A DNA stretch of 64,000 nucleotides from Streptococcus cristatus ATCC 51100. GTDB taxonomy: Bacteria; Bacillota; Bacilli; Lactobacillales; Streptococcaceae. This document shows, in pieces, positions 36,004 through 44,515 of this stretch. The stretch is taken from positions 124,001 through 188,000 of the forward strand of contig NZ_AFUE01000005.1 in the NCBI RefSeq assembly GCF_000222765.1, given 5' to 3'. Numbering within the stretch: the first letter of the stretch is position 1; each line of letters starts with the position of its first letter. Position numbers and translations under genes: made by a program. The notes beneath the pieces are model-generated. The model searched no databases. It saw only the letters and a program-made list of their open reading frames with translations, and had not been told where the DNA came from.

Positions 36004-36141
36004 TTATTTCTTGTTCTTTTCTAAAAATTGCTGACGCAGTTTGGCCAATCGCTCTTTTTTGCCATTGCCTCCCCGCGAATGTTTTTCATGGAAACGCTGC
36101 ACCTGAGCCTTTCCTTTATCATCCAATTGATACTTTCCCAT
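36004..36141 (-). CDS. Small basic protein between nrdD and the GNAT genes
   Basis: A 45-residue product, MGKYQLDDKGKAQVQRFHEK with a Gly/Lys-rich middle (HSRGGNGKKERLAKL) and a basic C-terminus. It starts one base after the nrdD stop, so it is translated from the same mRNA. A similar short ORF sits at this place in other streptococcal nrd operons. It looks like an RNA- or DNA-binding peptide, but no function is established. Confidence 0.75.
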   Translation of the reverse strand: MGKYQLDDKGKAQVQRFHEKHSRGGNGKKERLAKLRQQFLEKNKK

Positions 36142-36142
36142 C

Positions 36143-38338
36143 TTAATTTCCTTCGTACTTAATAGTTGAGCCATTCATGTGCTTGACCCGAGCTGATATT
36201 TCCTTGTGGCGGCCATTAACCATTGGACGAGCTTGCGGATTTCCTAAGTAACCGCAGGTCCGCTTGACCACATCGACCGTCTTAGGATCGCTGTTGCCGC
36301 AGTTTGGACAGGTGAAGCCTCGCTCGGTCGGCGTGAAGTCTCCCTCAAAGTTACACTTGTAACAGCGGTCAATCGGCGTATTAGTTCCCAGATAGCCGAC
36401 CCGATCATAGGCATAGTCCCAGACAGCTTCCAGTGCCTTTGGATTTTGCTGCAACACAGGGTACTCACAGTAGTGGATAAAGCCGCCTGAGGCTCCCACT
36501 TCAGGATAAATCTTCTCAAAGTCCAGCTTTTCAAAAGGAGTTGGACTCTTGCGCACATCGTAGTGGAAGGAGTTGGTGTAGTACTCCTTGTCAGTAATAT
36601 CTGAAACAACCCCAAACTTCTCAGTATCCAAACGGCAGAAACGGTCAGTCAGACTTTCAGATGGCGTCGAGTAGACAGAGAAATGGTAGTCATACTGATC
36701 TGACCACTCTTCCACCCGGCGCTTCATATCTTTGACGATAGCAATCGTAAAGTCCTTGGCTTCTGGATTGGTCTCCCAATTACCGCCGTAAAAGACTGCT
36801 GCCACTTCATAGAGCCCGATATAACCTAGGGAAACCGTTGCCCGACGGTGAGTAAAGAGCTGGTCTACCTGATCATACTTGCCCAATCGTTTGCCAAAAG
36901 CCCCATACTGATAGAGAATCGGTGCATTGGCTGGACTGGCTTCCTTGGTCCGCTCCACGCGGTAAACCAAAGCATCCTCAGCGATATTCATCCGCTCGTT
37001 AAAGATCTCCCAGAATTTATCCAAATCCCCCTCAGATTCAAGCGCAATCCGCGGTAGATTGACAGTCACGACACCTAGATTCATACGGCCAGAGTTGACT
37101 TCCTGACCATTTTCATCCTTCCAGCCTTGCAGGAAAGAACGGCAGCCCATCGGTACCTTGAAGGATCCAGTCAAGTCGATAATCTTGTCATAGGAAAGGA
37201 CATCTGGATACATACGCTTAGTGGCACACTCCAGAGCCAGTTCTTTGATGTCGTAGTTAGGCGTTCCTGGCTCAAGATTAAGCCCACGCTTAAGGGTGAA
37301 AATCAGCTTAGGAAAAATCGCTGTGCGGTGCTCGCTTCCCAGTCCCTTGATACGGATATTGAGAATGGCCTTCTGAATTTCCCGCTCAAAACGATTGGTC
37401 CCCAGACCAAAGCCCAGCGAAGTAAAAGGAGTCTGACCGTTAGAGGTAAAGAGAGTATTGATCTCATACTCTAGCGACTGCATGGCATCGTAGATATCCT
37501 TCTTGGTCTTCGCCCAGGCGTACTCTTCCTGCTTATCCGGCAAAACCCATTGCTCTGCATCCTTGAGGTGCTTTTGATAATTAAGCTCAGCATAAGGCGC
37601 CAAGACTTCATCAATTCGGTCCGCTGAGCAGCCACCGTACTGGCTAGAAGCTACATTGGCAATGATTTGCGAGATTTGAGCCGTTGCAGTCTGAATAGAC
37701 TTGGGACTCTCTACTTCTGCATTGCCAATCTTGAAGCCATTTTTCAGCATGCCGTCAAAGTCAATCAGACAGCAGTTCGTCATCGGCGTATAAGGGCTGT
37801 AGTCCAAATCATGGTAGTGGATGTCCCCCTTCTGGTGGGCATTAGCCACATGAGGCGGCAGCATCTTAAGTCCAATGGACTTGCCGACAATCCCTGCGGT
37901 CAAATCCCGTTGGGTATTGAAAACATCGCTGTCTTTATTAGCATTCTCATTGACCACCGTACGATCTTTGTTGAGAAGCTTGTCAATAGTAAAGTTGATG
38001 TCAGTCGCTTTTGAGCGCTCAAAATCCCGTTGAGTGCGGTAAGTGATGTAGTTCTCTGCAATGGCATATTCCTTGGCATTTAAAAGCTCATGCTCAACGA
38101 TGTTCTGAATCTCATAGATTTTGACATACTTAGCGAAGCGACTGCTGATTTCTGCCACAACACGGTCTGTGATGGTTTCGAGCTTAGCTTCCAGCATAGG
38201 CGTCATGGGACCAAGGTCCTGAGCCGCTCGTACCATAGCCTTATAGATCTTAGTCACATCAAAAGCTACTCTCCGGCCATCTCGCTTCTCAACGTAGATG
38301 GTAGGCGCTGTATCAAATTTTGCTTCTCTTAAAATCAT
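36143..38338 (-). CDS. nrdD: Anaerobic ribonucleoside-triphosphate reductase
   Basis: Class III reductase making dNTPs without oxygen, 731 residues from ATG 38338 (MILREAKFDTAPTI) with AGAGGAAG eight bases upstream. The N-terminal ATP-cone (about 15-105) is followed by the catalytic barrel. The C-terminus has the zinc site CYKC...CPNC and the glycyl-radical motif RTCGYLGNP. It forms an operon with the small ORF, two GNAT genes and nrdG. A large inverted repeat covers its promoter. Confidence 0.97.
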   Translation of the reverse strand: MILREAKFDTAPTIYVEKRDGRRVAFDVTKIYKAMVRAAQDLGPMTPMLEAKLETITDRVVAEISSRFAKYVKIYEIQNIVEHELLNAKEYAIAENYITYRTQRDFERSKATDINFTIDKLLNKDRTVVNENANKDSDVFNTQRDLTAGIVGKSIGLKMLPPHVANAHQKGDIHYHDLDYSPYTPMTNCCLIDFDGMLKNGFKIGNAEVESPKSIQTATAQISQIIANVASSQYGGCSADRIDEVLAPYAELNYQKHLKDAEQWVLPDKQEEYAWAKTKKDIYDAMQSLEYEINTLFTSNGQTPFTSLGFGLGTNRFEREIQKAILNIRIKGLGSEHRTAIFPKLIFTLKRGLNLEPGTPNYDIKELALECATKRMYPDVLSYDKIIDLTGSFKVPMGCRSFLQGWKDENGQEVNSGRMNLGVVTVNLPRIALESEGDLDKFWEIFNERMNIAEDALVYRVERTKEASPANAPILYQYGAFGKRLGKYDQVDQLFTHRRATVSLGYIGLYEVAAVFYGGNWETNPEAKDFTIAIVKDMKRRVEEWSDQYDYHFSVYSTPSESLTDRFCRLDTEKFGVVSDITDKEYYTNSFHYDVRKSPTPFEKLDFEKIYPEVGASGGFIHYCEYPVLQQNPKALEAVWDYAYDRVGYLGTNTPIDRCYKCNFEGDFTPTERGFTCPNCGNSDPKTVDVVKRTCGYLGNPQARPMVNGRHKEISARVKHMNGSTIKYEGN

Positions 38339-38377
38339 CACAAACACTTCCTCTTCTCAATTAATCATCTACCAAAC

Positions 38378-38405
38378 ATTATATCACTCCAAAATAAAAA
38401 ATCAA
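38378..38405 (-). promoter_or_regulatory. nrdD promoter
   Basis: TTGATT (38405-38400), a 16-bp spacer and TATAAT (38383-38378) on the minus strand. The -35 lies inside the left arm of the inverted repeat at 38399-38457. Confidence 0.65.
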
Positions 38406-38457
38406 TATGTTGTGGTGAAATTGTTATTTTTTTATTTTACACACAACATATTGATTT
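38399..38457. promoter_or_regulatory. 16-bp perfect inverted repeat before nrdD, NrdR-like or terminator
   Basis: AAATCAATATGTTGTG (38399-38414) and its exact reverse complement (38442-38457) are separated by 27 bases. Each arm resembles a degenerate NrdR box (ACACAACATATTGATT against ACACWATATATWGTGT). On the minus strand the arm is followed by TTTTTTATTTT, so it can also terminate the preceding gene. Confidence 0.5.
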
Positions 38458-38459
38458 AC

Positions 38460-40016
38460 TTACTTGATTTGATAAAGCTTGAAGTGATTGAGTTTTAGGT
38501 TTACTTCTTCATAATCTTGAGAAATTTTCTTTTTCACGTCCGAAAAGAGTTTCACATCTTTATTAACTAAAATAAACTTTGGACTTGCCTCGTTTAAAGC
38601 ATTACGCAAGAAAATGCGATTTTCCTCCGTTCCTGTATAAAGCGACGGACTCAATAGAGAAACAGCTGATAAACGCTGCGATTTTTTATAGAGGCTAGCT
38701 GTATTGTCCCAAGCATAAATGCTATCCTTGCTAGTGCTGTTTTCACGAATATGTTGGGCAACCAGATTTCTCTCTGCTGAAACTCCATTGGATAGAATAT
38801 ACTCATTTACAAACGGATAAGCTACGAGATAAAGCATCACAAACAAAGGCAGAAAGAGTTGCTTACCCAAATAACGATTCCAGCTAGAAGCCTGGGTAGG
38901 CTTACGGTGGCGTCTTTCATGTCCATCCCTGTCTCCACCTGTATCCAGCCATAAAGCCAGTAACAGCAAGGCAAAAGGCAGAGTTGTCAACAATTGATAA
39001 GCGCCCTTCTCTGGCAGGCCTAGAACTCCAATAAAGCTGATAGGAAGACCTAGCAAACCAATGAAGCGCATACCACGCGCAGCAGTTGGTTCTTCTTTGA
39101 GAGCAAAAGCCGTCATCAACGCTGTCGCAAAACCTAATCCTAGGAAAAGCAAACCATAATAGAGCAAATGATCTAATAAATAGCTGCTATTGAGACGAAA
39201 AGCCTCTAGAACATAAGTAACTTGGCTAATCGCCACACCAAAGGAACCATTCAAAACTGTATAGTAGCCCAGTGGATAAAAGACTAGAGAAAAACCTAAT
39301 AGACTTGCCAGTAATTGATAAAAGCCACGCGCTTTTCGCTTGTCAGCGATATTGTACAGAAGCAAAAACAGCGTCGTCAATGAGTAAAAGAGCAGACTAA
39401 AAGCTGGCTCGATTAGAAAAGCCAAGGCTCCAACCATCCCAAAACGAATAAAAGACTCATCACGGACACGTCCTTGTAAGTACTTCACGAGATGGTACAA
39501 ACTCCGAAAGATAAATGGAAAAGTAAAAATAATAGAATAGGTTCCGCCAAATCCCAGTGTCAGCACAAACAAATAGAACAGAATTGTAATCTGGCGAGCT
39601 AGACCACTTCTAACCGTTATTTGTGAAATTGTCTGGAAGAGATATATTCCTGCCAAGGTCAAAGCCACTACTTGGAAAAGTAAAAACAATAGCTGACCCA
39701 AAAATAAATTCCCCAACCAGCTTACCAAGTAGTAGAGAAGACCACTAGTTCCATAAATATTTGCATAGGCAACTTCTCCCTGAGTCAAGGCCCAGCCAGC
39801 ATATAGATTTTGTGATTGCAAATTGGTGGCTAAGTTGGTTAGTAGAGGATTGATGACACTGGTCAAACTGACCAAAACGCTCCAAAAAAATAGTTGTAAG
39901 GAAGGAAGCGGCTCGATTATTTTCTCTAACCGCCGTCTCTCACTCGTATTTTGCCAGGTTTCTGCGGACATAGATACTAAAATTTCCACGTTTTCCTGCT
40001 GATTTCTATCGTTCAT
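38460..40016 (-). CDS. Polytopic membrane protein, GT-C glycosyltransferase-like
   Basis: A 518-residue membrane protein from ATG 40016 (MNDRNQQENVEILV), with AAGGAG seven bases upstream. About 11 hydrophobic helices span residues 38-405, followed by a roughly 110-residue extracellular domain ending FKLYQIK. The architecture (helices then a soluble C-terminal domain, with ASPKFILVNKD near the end) resembles GT-C lipid-linked-sugar transferases, but no catalytic motif is certain. It lies 35 bp after the ccs4-like gene and may share its competence-induced transcript. Confidence 0.65.
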   Translation of the reverse strand: MNDRNQQENVEILVSMSAETWQNTSERRRLEKIIEPLPSLQLFFWSVLVSLTSVINPLLTNLATNLQSQNLYAGWALTQGEVAYANIYGTSGLLYYLVSWLGNLFLGQLLFLLFQVVALTLAGIYLFQTISQITVRSGLARQITILFYLFVLTLGFGGTYSIIFTFPFIFRSLYHLVKYLQGRVRDESFIRFGMVGALAFLIEPAFSLLFYSLTTLFLLLYNIADKRKARGFYQLLASLLGFSLVFYPLGYYTVLNGSFGVAISQVTYVLEAFRLNSSYLLDHLLYYGLLFLGLGFATALMTAFALKEEPTAARGMRFIGLLGLPISFIGVLGLPEKGAYQLLTTLPFALLLLALWLDTGGDRDGHERRHRKPTQASSWNRYLGKQLFLPLFVMLYLVAYPFVNEYILSNGVSAERNLVAQHIRENSTSKDSIYAWDNTASLYKKSQRLSAVSLLSPSLYTGTEENRIFLRNALNEASPKFILVNKDVKLFSDVKKKISQDYEEVNLKLNHFKLYQIK

Positions 40017-40051
40017 AAAAGTTCTCCTTGATTTCCATACTCTATAGTATA

Positions 40052-40198
40052 TCAAAAAGCACTCTTTCTGTCAGCCTTATCTTGGCTCCCTTTCTTTTTC
40101 TGTCTCTTCTTTGCCAAGCGCTCCAAATCGCGGAATCTTAGGTAAACTAGCCGCTCTTCTGGACAAGAAAGCCGATAAATTATTTTTGCTATTTCCAT
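40052..40198 (-). CDS. ccs4: Small competence-induced protein, Ccs4-like
   Basis: A 48-residue product, MEIAKIIYRLSCPEERLVYL followed by a strongly basic tail (RLAKKRQKKKGSQDKADRK). ATG 40198 follows AGGAGA seven bases upstream, and a perfect combox TACGAATA lies 30 bp upstream. The pneumococcal late gene ccs4 occupies the same place, between cls and nrdD, which is the basis for the name. The function is unknown. The basic tail would suit a nucleic-acid-associated peptide. Confidence 0.7.
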   Translation of the reverse strand: MEIAKIIYRLSCPEERLVYLRFRDLERLAKKRQKKKGSQDKADRKSAF

Positions 40199-40228
40199 CT
40201 ATGATTCTCCTCTTATTCTCTTACTTAC

Positions 40229-40236
40229 TATTCGTA
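40229..40236 (-). promoter_or_regulatory. Late-competence (SigX/ComX) box of the ccs4-like gene
   Basis: TACGAATAGTAAG on the minus strand is a perfect combox, preceded by a T-rich TTTATTT tract. Confidence 0.9.
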
Positions 40237-40312
40237 AAATAAAGGCGAGCGTCGCAAGAAAGTGTCATTTATAGCTTCTCAAGCAAATCCTCTCAGCAAA
40301 AAACAGAAAAAA

Positions 40313-40493
40313 GGGGCTGGGACAAAAGTCAAAGTCCTAGCCTCTCAATTGTCTTTGGATTGTCGAGCAAGACGCAGTGGTTGAGTGGGCTCTACTACGC
40401 TGATTTCATCAGCTTTTACAGCCCTACTCAACTGTGCGGAGGTGGGACGACGAAATCGAATTCTAACCAATTACCGATTTCTGTCCCACTCTC
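40313..40493 (+). repeat. Dispersed 175-bp structured element, copy D
   Basis: Same orientation as copies A and C. It carries a six-base tandem duplication (AAAGTC) in the loop of its left hairpin. The right end abuts the cls stop codon at 40495. Confidence 0.9.
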
Positions 40494-40494
40494 T

Positions 40495-42030
40495 TTAGAG
40501 TAGCGGAGCAAATAATTGCATGATTTCCTTCAGTAAACGCTGGTACCAGCTATTCTGGAGGGTTTCAAGAGAAATTTCTTTGGAAACATCAAACAAATCT
40601 TCAAAATCCCGCTTAATGTCCGCAATTGATTCTGTTTGATACATAAGAACAGCATTTTCATAATGATGCACCAGACTACGGTAGTCAAAATTAATAGTTC
40701 CGACCACGGCTAACTCATCATCCGAAATAACGTTCTTACTGTGGATAAAACCAGGAGTGTACTCATAAATCTTAACACCAGCCTCCAGCAAGTCTGGATA
40801 GGCACCACGAGTGACTATCTGAATCAGCTTCTTATCAGGAATAAATGGCGTCACAATGCGAACATCCACCCCTCTCATGGCTGCATTTTTGATATCCTCT
40901 GTCAAATCATAGTCAATAATCAAATAAGGAGTCGTGATATAGACATAATCGATGGCTTGGTTGATGATATTCTGATAGACGGCCTTGCCCACCTGTTCCT
41001 TGTAAATCGGCTTGGGCCCGCTCCCGTAAGGGATATAGAGCCCCTTACCTTCCACTCGCTGGCTATCAAAATGGTAACGGTCAAAGTCCGTAATTTCCCC
41101 GCGATTGATGTACCAATTCATTAGGAAAAGACGTGTCAAAGCTTTCACTGCTCGGCCTTCCAGACGGACACCGCCATCTTTCCAATGCCCGAAGCGCACG
41201 ATATGGTTGATGTACTCGTCAGCCAGATTGATTCCGCCTGTATAGCCGACTTGCCCATCCACCACCAAAATCTTGCGGTGATCACGATTATTATAGGCCA
41301 CCGTCATCCGCGGAATCACCTTATTAAACTTATGGGCATCAATTCCCATCTTGCGCAGTCTTTTCGTGTAATCTCCTGGGAGGGTCGCCATACAGCCAAT
41401 ATCATCGTAGAGCAGCTTGACTTCAACTCCCTGCTGGACCTTATCTACCAAAATCTCAAGGACACGATTCCACATCAAACCTGGATCAATGATATAAAAT
41501 TCAAGAAAAATGAATTTCTTGGCTGAGCGCAAATCATCCAGCATGGCCTCAAACATCTCTTCACCAAGGGAGAAATACTGCGAAGCCGTGCCATCGTAGA
41601 CATCAGCATTGTGATCCATACTCAGCAAAGACTTGACAATACCAAAGGCTGATTTATTTTCCTGCTTGAGCTCGACTCGCAGGTCATAGCTGTTGTCCTC
41701 TCGAAACTTCATTGAGTCCATTTTTTCCAGCTGCTGAATTTCTTTTTTGGAAAGGCGCCGCTCACCAATCATCAGATAAAGCAAGAAGCCAAAAACGGGC
41801 ACAACTGCAAACAAGAGCCAAGTCACCTTGCTTTCGGGAGGCATATTCCGATTGACAATCGCCAAGATAGTCCCAATATATAAAGAAACAATAACAAGGG
41901 CTGACAACCAATTAGGCACCAATTGATTAAAATAGAAAAAGGCCGCAAAAACAAGAAGCAATTCCAATAACATGATAATGATGCTGAAACCATACTTGGA
42001 CATCAGCAAACGAAACTTGCCTAGATTCAT
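40495..42030 (-). CDS. cls: Cardiolipin synthase
   Basis: Condenses two phosphatidylglycerols (phospholipase D superfamily) at the membrane. The product is 511 residues from ATG 42030 (MNLGKFRLLMSKYG), six bases after GGAGG. Two N-terminal helices (about 10-30 and 36-58) precede two HKD motifs: NRDHRKILVVDG near 230 and GFIHSKNVISDD near 425. Both are complete. A frame extension to 42051 lacks a ribosome site. Confidence 0.95.
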   Translation of the reverse strand: MNLGKFRLLMSKYGFSIIIMLLELLLVFAAFFYFNQLVPNWLSALVIVSLYIGTILAIVNRNMPPESKVTWLLFAVVPVFGFLLYLMIGERRLSKKEIQQLEKMDSMKFREDNSYDLRVELKQENKSAFGIVKSLLSMDHNADVYDGTASQYFSLGEEMFEAMLDDLRSAKKFIFLEFYIIDPGLMWNRVLEILVDKVQQGVEVKLLYDDIGCMATLPGDYTKRLRKMGIDAHKFNKVIPRMTVAYNNRDHRKILVVDGQVGYTGGINLADEYINHIVRFGHWKDGGVRLEGRAVKALTRLFLMNWYINRGEITDFDRYHFDSQRVEGKGLYIPYGSGPKPIYKEQVGKAVYQNIINQAIDYVYITTPYLIIDYDLTEDIKNAAMRGVDVRIVTPFIPDKKLIQIVTRGAYPDLLEAGVKIYEYTPGFIHSKNVISDDELAVVGTINFDYRSLVHHYENAVLMYQTESIADIKRDFEDLFDVSKEISLETLQNSWYQRLLKEIMQLFAPLL

Positions 42031-42160
42031 CCTAATCCTCCCTCGTCTCATATTTCATCTAGTATAACAATAATTAGCAGCAATTTCAAAACTTTTTCAA
42101 AGAAAATAGTCTCTAGTACAAGATTAAAGAAAGCCCTAGCACTCCGTTATTCACAAACAC

Positions 42161-42189
42161 AAAAAGCTGGAGCAGCTGCCCAGCCTTTT
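42161..42189 (-). terminator. Terminator of the lipoprotein gene
   Basis: AAAAGGCTGG...CCAGCTTTTT hairpin on the minus strand, 24 bases past the lipoprotein stop. Confidence 0.75.
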
Positions 42190-42212
42190 ATAGGGTATTC
42201 CTTCTTTGAAAA

Positions 42213-42710
42213 TTATTGCTTGGTGAAGACGATTGTGTCGTCATCATCGTTTTCCTGCGATAAATCTTCCAGAGTCAGTTGTTTTCCCTCTACTCGATAA
42301 CGCTTAACGTCATCGCCAACGATCATAGTTTGATTAGTTGGATCAACCTGCACCTGTTCAATTTCCTGCTCACCGTCGCGTTCGACTTTGGTCAGGGTTC
42401 CTTTATTTCCAGAAACTTCTAGGGTTAAGGTATCGCCTTCGTGAGTGGCCTTATAAGTCCCATCTAAGTCACTAGCAGCCGTTTGACTGGAAGTAGAAGC
42501 CTCTGAACTATTAGTATTTGTGCTATTGTTTGTATTGCTACTTGCCTTGCTATTTGATGACACTGTCTCAGATGACTGAGAAACAGAGGAACTCGCTTGA
42601 GATTGAGCAGCTTGATTGGATGGATTTTGACCAGAATTGCCACAAGCTACCAATACAAAAGCGATCATAGCCGTAAGGGCTGAAAGAACTAATTTTTTTG
42701 AAACTTTCAT
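42213..42710 (-). CDS. Ser/Asn-rich lipoprotein of unknown function
   Basis: A 165-residue product with a lipoprotein signal (lipobox LVAC, Cys23). It has a low-complexity Ser/Asn/Gln linker (about 25-82), then a small beta-rich domain (about 83-165, DGTYKATHEGDTLTLEV). The linker would hold the domain away from the membrane. It is transcribed as a single unit. I do not recognise the domain. Confidence 0.8.
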   Translation of the reverse strand: MKVSKKLVLSALTAMIAFVLVACGNSGQNPSNQAAQSQASSSVSQSSETVSSNSKASSNTNNSTNTNSSEASTSSQTAASDLDGTYKATHEGDTLTLEVSGNKGTLTKVERDGEQEIEQVQVDPTNQTMIVGDDVKRYRVEGKQLTLEDLSQENDDDDTIVFTKQ

Positions 42711-42770
42711 TTTGTTTCTCCTTTCTTTGTTCCACTTCTATTTTACCAAACAGGGCTTTCTATGGTCAAC

Positions 42771-44003
42771 TTATACACTCTGGAGGTAGGCTCGAACCTC
42801 TGCAATAAAATAAAGTGAACCCGTTACAAAAAGAACTTGGTCGGCCGTCTGCTCTTGTTTGAAATTCTCGATAAAGGCTCTATAATCCGCCACATAATCA
42901 AAGTCCGCAGCTTCTGCCTGCCCCACAGATTCCCCGTAGTCAAAGCTGGTCACCGTCACCTGAACCTCCGGCAGAGCCTCCTGCAAATAGGCCAGCATAC
43001 CGCTATAATCCTTGCGCTTCAAAGCTCCAAACAGCAGGCTGCATGTCTTGCCCTTCTGGCTCTTGATAAACTCGACCAGACGTGCCAAAGCTGGTAAATT
43101 ATGAGCCCCATCCAGATAGATATTCGGACTAATTTCCTCTAGCCGCCCCGCCCAATGGGTCTTTCGCAAAGAAGAAGGAAGTAGAGAAAAATCAATTTCC
43201 CAGCCCATTTGCTTCATAAAAAGCAGAAAAGCCTGCAAAGCCAGCGCTGCATTTTCTTCTTGGTAAGCACCCTGCAGTCCCAAGGTTACATGCGATAAAA
43301 GAAGATCTTGATTCTTAAAAGAACCATCAGAAAACCAAAAATCTCGTCCGTATTCGTACAAATCCAAGTCCAAGCTTGCTGCCCGCTGTTCACAGACCTG
43401 GCGAGCCTCCTCTGGCAGGGGGCCAATGACTGCGGAACGACCCTTTTTGAAAATACCAGCCTTCTGCTCTGCAATCGCTGTAAGCGTCTGCCCCAACGTC
43501 TCCTGATGATCCAAGCCCACTGAAGTCACCACTGAAACTTGCCCATCCAAGACATTGGTCGTATCCAAAAGTCCACCAATACCCACCTCGATGAGAGCCA
43601 GATCAACCTTCTCCTCTCTGAAATAAAGAAAGGCCAGCAAGGTCAAGATTTCAAAATAGGATAGCTGGTCGTGCGTCTTGACCAATTCTCTCTCCATCTC
43701 CTGAATCTGCCGTCCCAAGCGAACAAAATCAGCATCCGAAATCGGCAGCCCATTGATACAAATACGGTCATGAACGCTAATCATATGTGGCGATGTAAAG
43801 CTGGCTACTTTTTTCCCTTGATCGGCAAATAAATTCCACATAAAAGCAATAGTGGAGCCCTTGCCATTCGTTCCCGTCACATGAATGACGGGGTAAGCCC
43901 CTTCAGGATTCCCCAGCAAATCTACCGCTCTCTGCATCCGCTCCAGACCTGAACGAAAGTTTAGGCCAATACGACCGTTCAACCATTTTTCAATTTCATT
44001 CAT
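42771..44003 (-). CDS. folC: Folylpolyglutamate synthase / dihydrofolate synthase
   Basis: Adds glutamate to folates and makes dihydrofolate from dihydropteroate. The product is 410 residues from ATG 44003 (MNEIEKWLNGRIG), with AGGA six bases upstream. The Mur-ligase-type P-loop HVTGTNGKGST lies near 41-51. The folate site IEVGIGGLLDTTNVL and GLDHQETLG follow, then YLDGAHNLPALARLV in the C-terminal domain. A terminator-like leader hairpin directly precedes it. Confidence 0.94.
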   Translation of the reverse strand: MNEIEKWLNGRIGLNFRSGLERMQRAVDLLGNPEGAYPVIHVTGTNGKGSTIAFMWNLFADQGKKVASFTSPHMISVHDRICINGLPISDADFVRLGRQIQEMERELVKTHDQLSYFEILTLLAFLYFREEKVDLALIEVGIGGLLDTTNVLDGQVSVVTSVGLDHQETLGQTLTAIAEQKAGIFKKGRSAVIGPLPEEARQVCEQRAASLDLDLYEYGRDFWFSDGSFKNQDLLLSHVTLGLQGAYQEENAALALQAFLLFMKQMGWEIDFSLLPSSLRKTHWAGRLEEISPNIYLDGAHNLPALARLVEFIKSQKGKTCSLLFGALKRKDYSGMLAYLQEALPEVQVTVTSFDYGESVGQAEAADFDYVADYRAFIENFKQEQTADQVLFVTGSLYFIAEVRAYLQSV

Positions 44004-44017
44004 CACTTTTCCTACAT

Positions 44018-44143
44018 AAAAAGAGAAGCGAAGCGGACTTCAAATGTGAATCACCACTCGCTCCTCTCTTTTCTATTCTTTGTAAAGAAACTAGCTGTGG
44101 CCAAGCCACGATAAGTTCTCAAGCCGGCTGATTTTCTAGTTTC
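44018..44143 (-). promoter_or_regulatory. Structured leader and attenuator-like hairpin before folC
   Basis: On the minus strand, GAAACTAG (44143-44136) pairs with CTAGTTTC (44094-44087) and encloses AGCCGGCT and GTGGC-TTG-GCCAC. Next comes a long hairpin (arms 44070-44054 and 44036-44021) followed by TTTTT, ending about 15 bases before the folC ATG. No promoter fits between the hairpin and folC, so it looks like regulated attenuation. It does not match a leader class I can name. Confidence 0.5.
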
Positions 44144-44162
44144 TAGTTGCTATACTCGGGCT

Positions 44163-44185
44163 AAAAAGGTCCCCCGGACCTTTTT
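44163..44185 (-). terminator. Terminator of the ireB-yqgF-DUF1292 operon
   Basis: AAAAAGGTCC-GGG-GGACCTTTTT, a perfect 10-bp stem overlapping the DUF1292 stop codon. Confidence 0.85.
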
Positions 44186-44495
44186 ACTCCTCCATAAAGC
44201 TGTTGAAGACTTCTTCAATCATATCCCACTCTGCATCAGAGTCTTCTGGGATTGGTTCCAATTCGCCTTCTGTTCCGTCTTCATTTTCTGTAAATGAGTA
44301 AGCTTGGATTTCAACTTCGCCGTTCTCATCTTCTTCAGCATTTACTGGTACCAAAAGTACGTAATTTTTTCCGAACTCTTCCTTACCATCAATGGTCAGA
44401 AGAATTTCAAATAAATTCTCGTTCCCTTGCTCATCTACCAAGGTAATCAATTCAGGCTGTGCCTGTTCGTGGTCATGATTATGATCGTGTGCCAT
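44184..44495 (-). CDS. DUF1292 family protein
   Basis: A very acidic 103-residue protein starting [20 protein letters not shown]. The central NYVLLVPV and acidic tail ([15 protein letters not shown]) match DUF1292, which forms a conserved trio with ireB and yqgF in Firmicutes. The His-rich N-terminus (five His in nine residues) could bind metal but is not conserved in every member. The function is unknown. Confidence 0.9.
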   Translation of the reverse strand: MAHDHNHDHEQAQPELITLVDEQGNENLFEILLTIDGKEEFGKNYVLLVPVNAEEDENGEVEIQAYSFTENEDGTEGELEPIPEDSDAEWDMIEEVFNSFMEE

Positions 44496-44515
44496 AATTG
44501 TTTCCTCAATTCTTT

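Noticed and set aside
43351-43358. TACGAATA on the minus strand inside folC
   Set aside because: It is internal to a coding sequence with no gene start nearby, so it is probably a chance match to the competence box.
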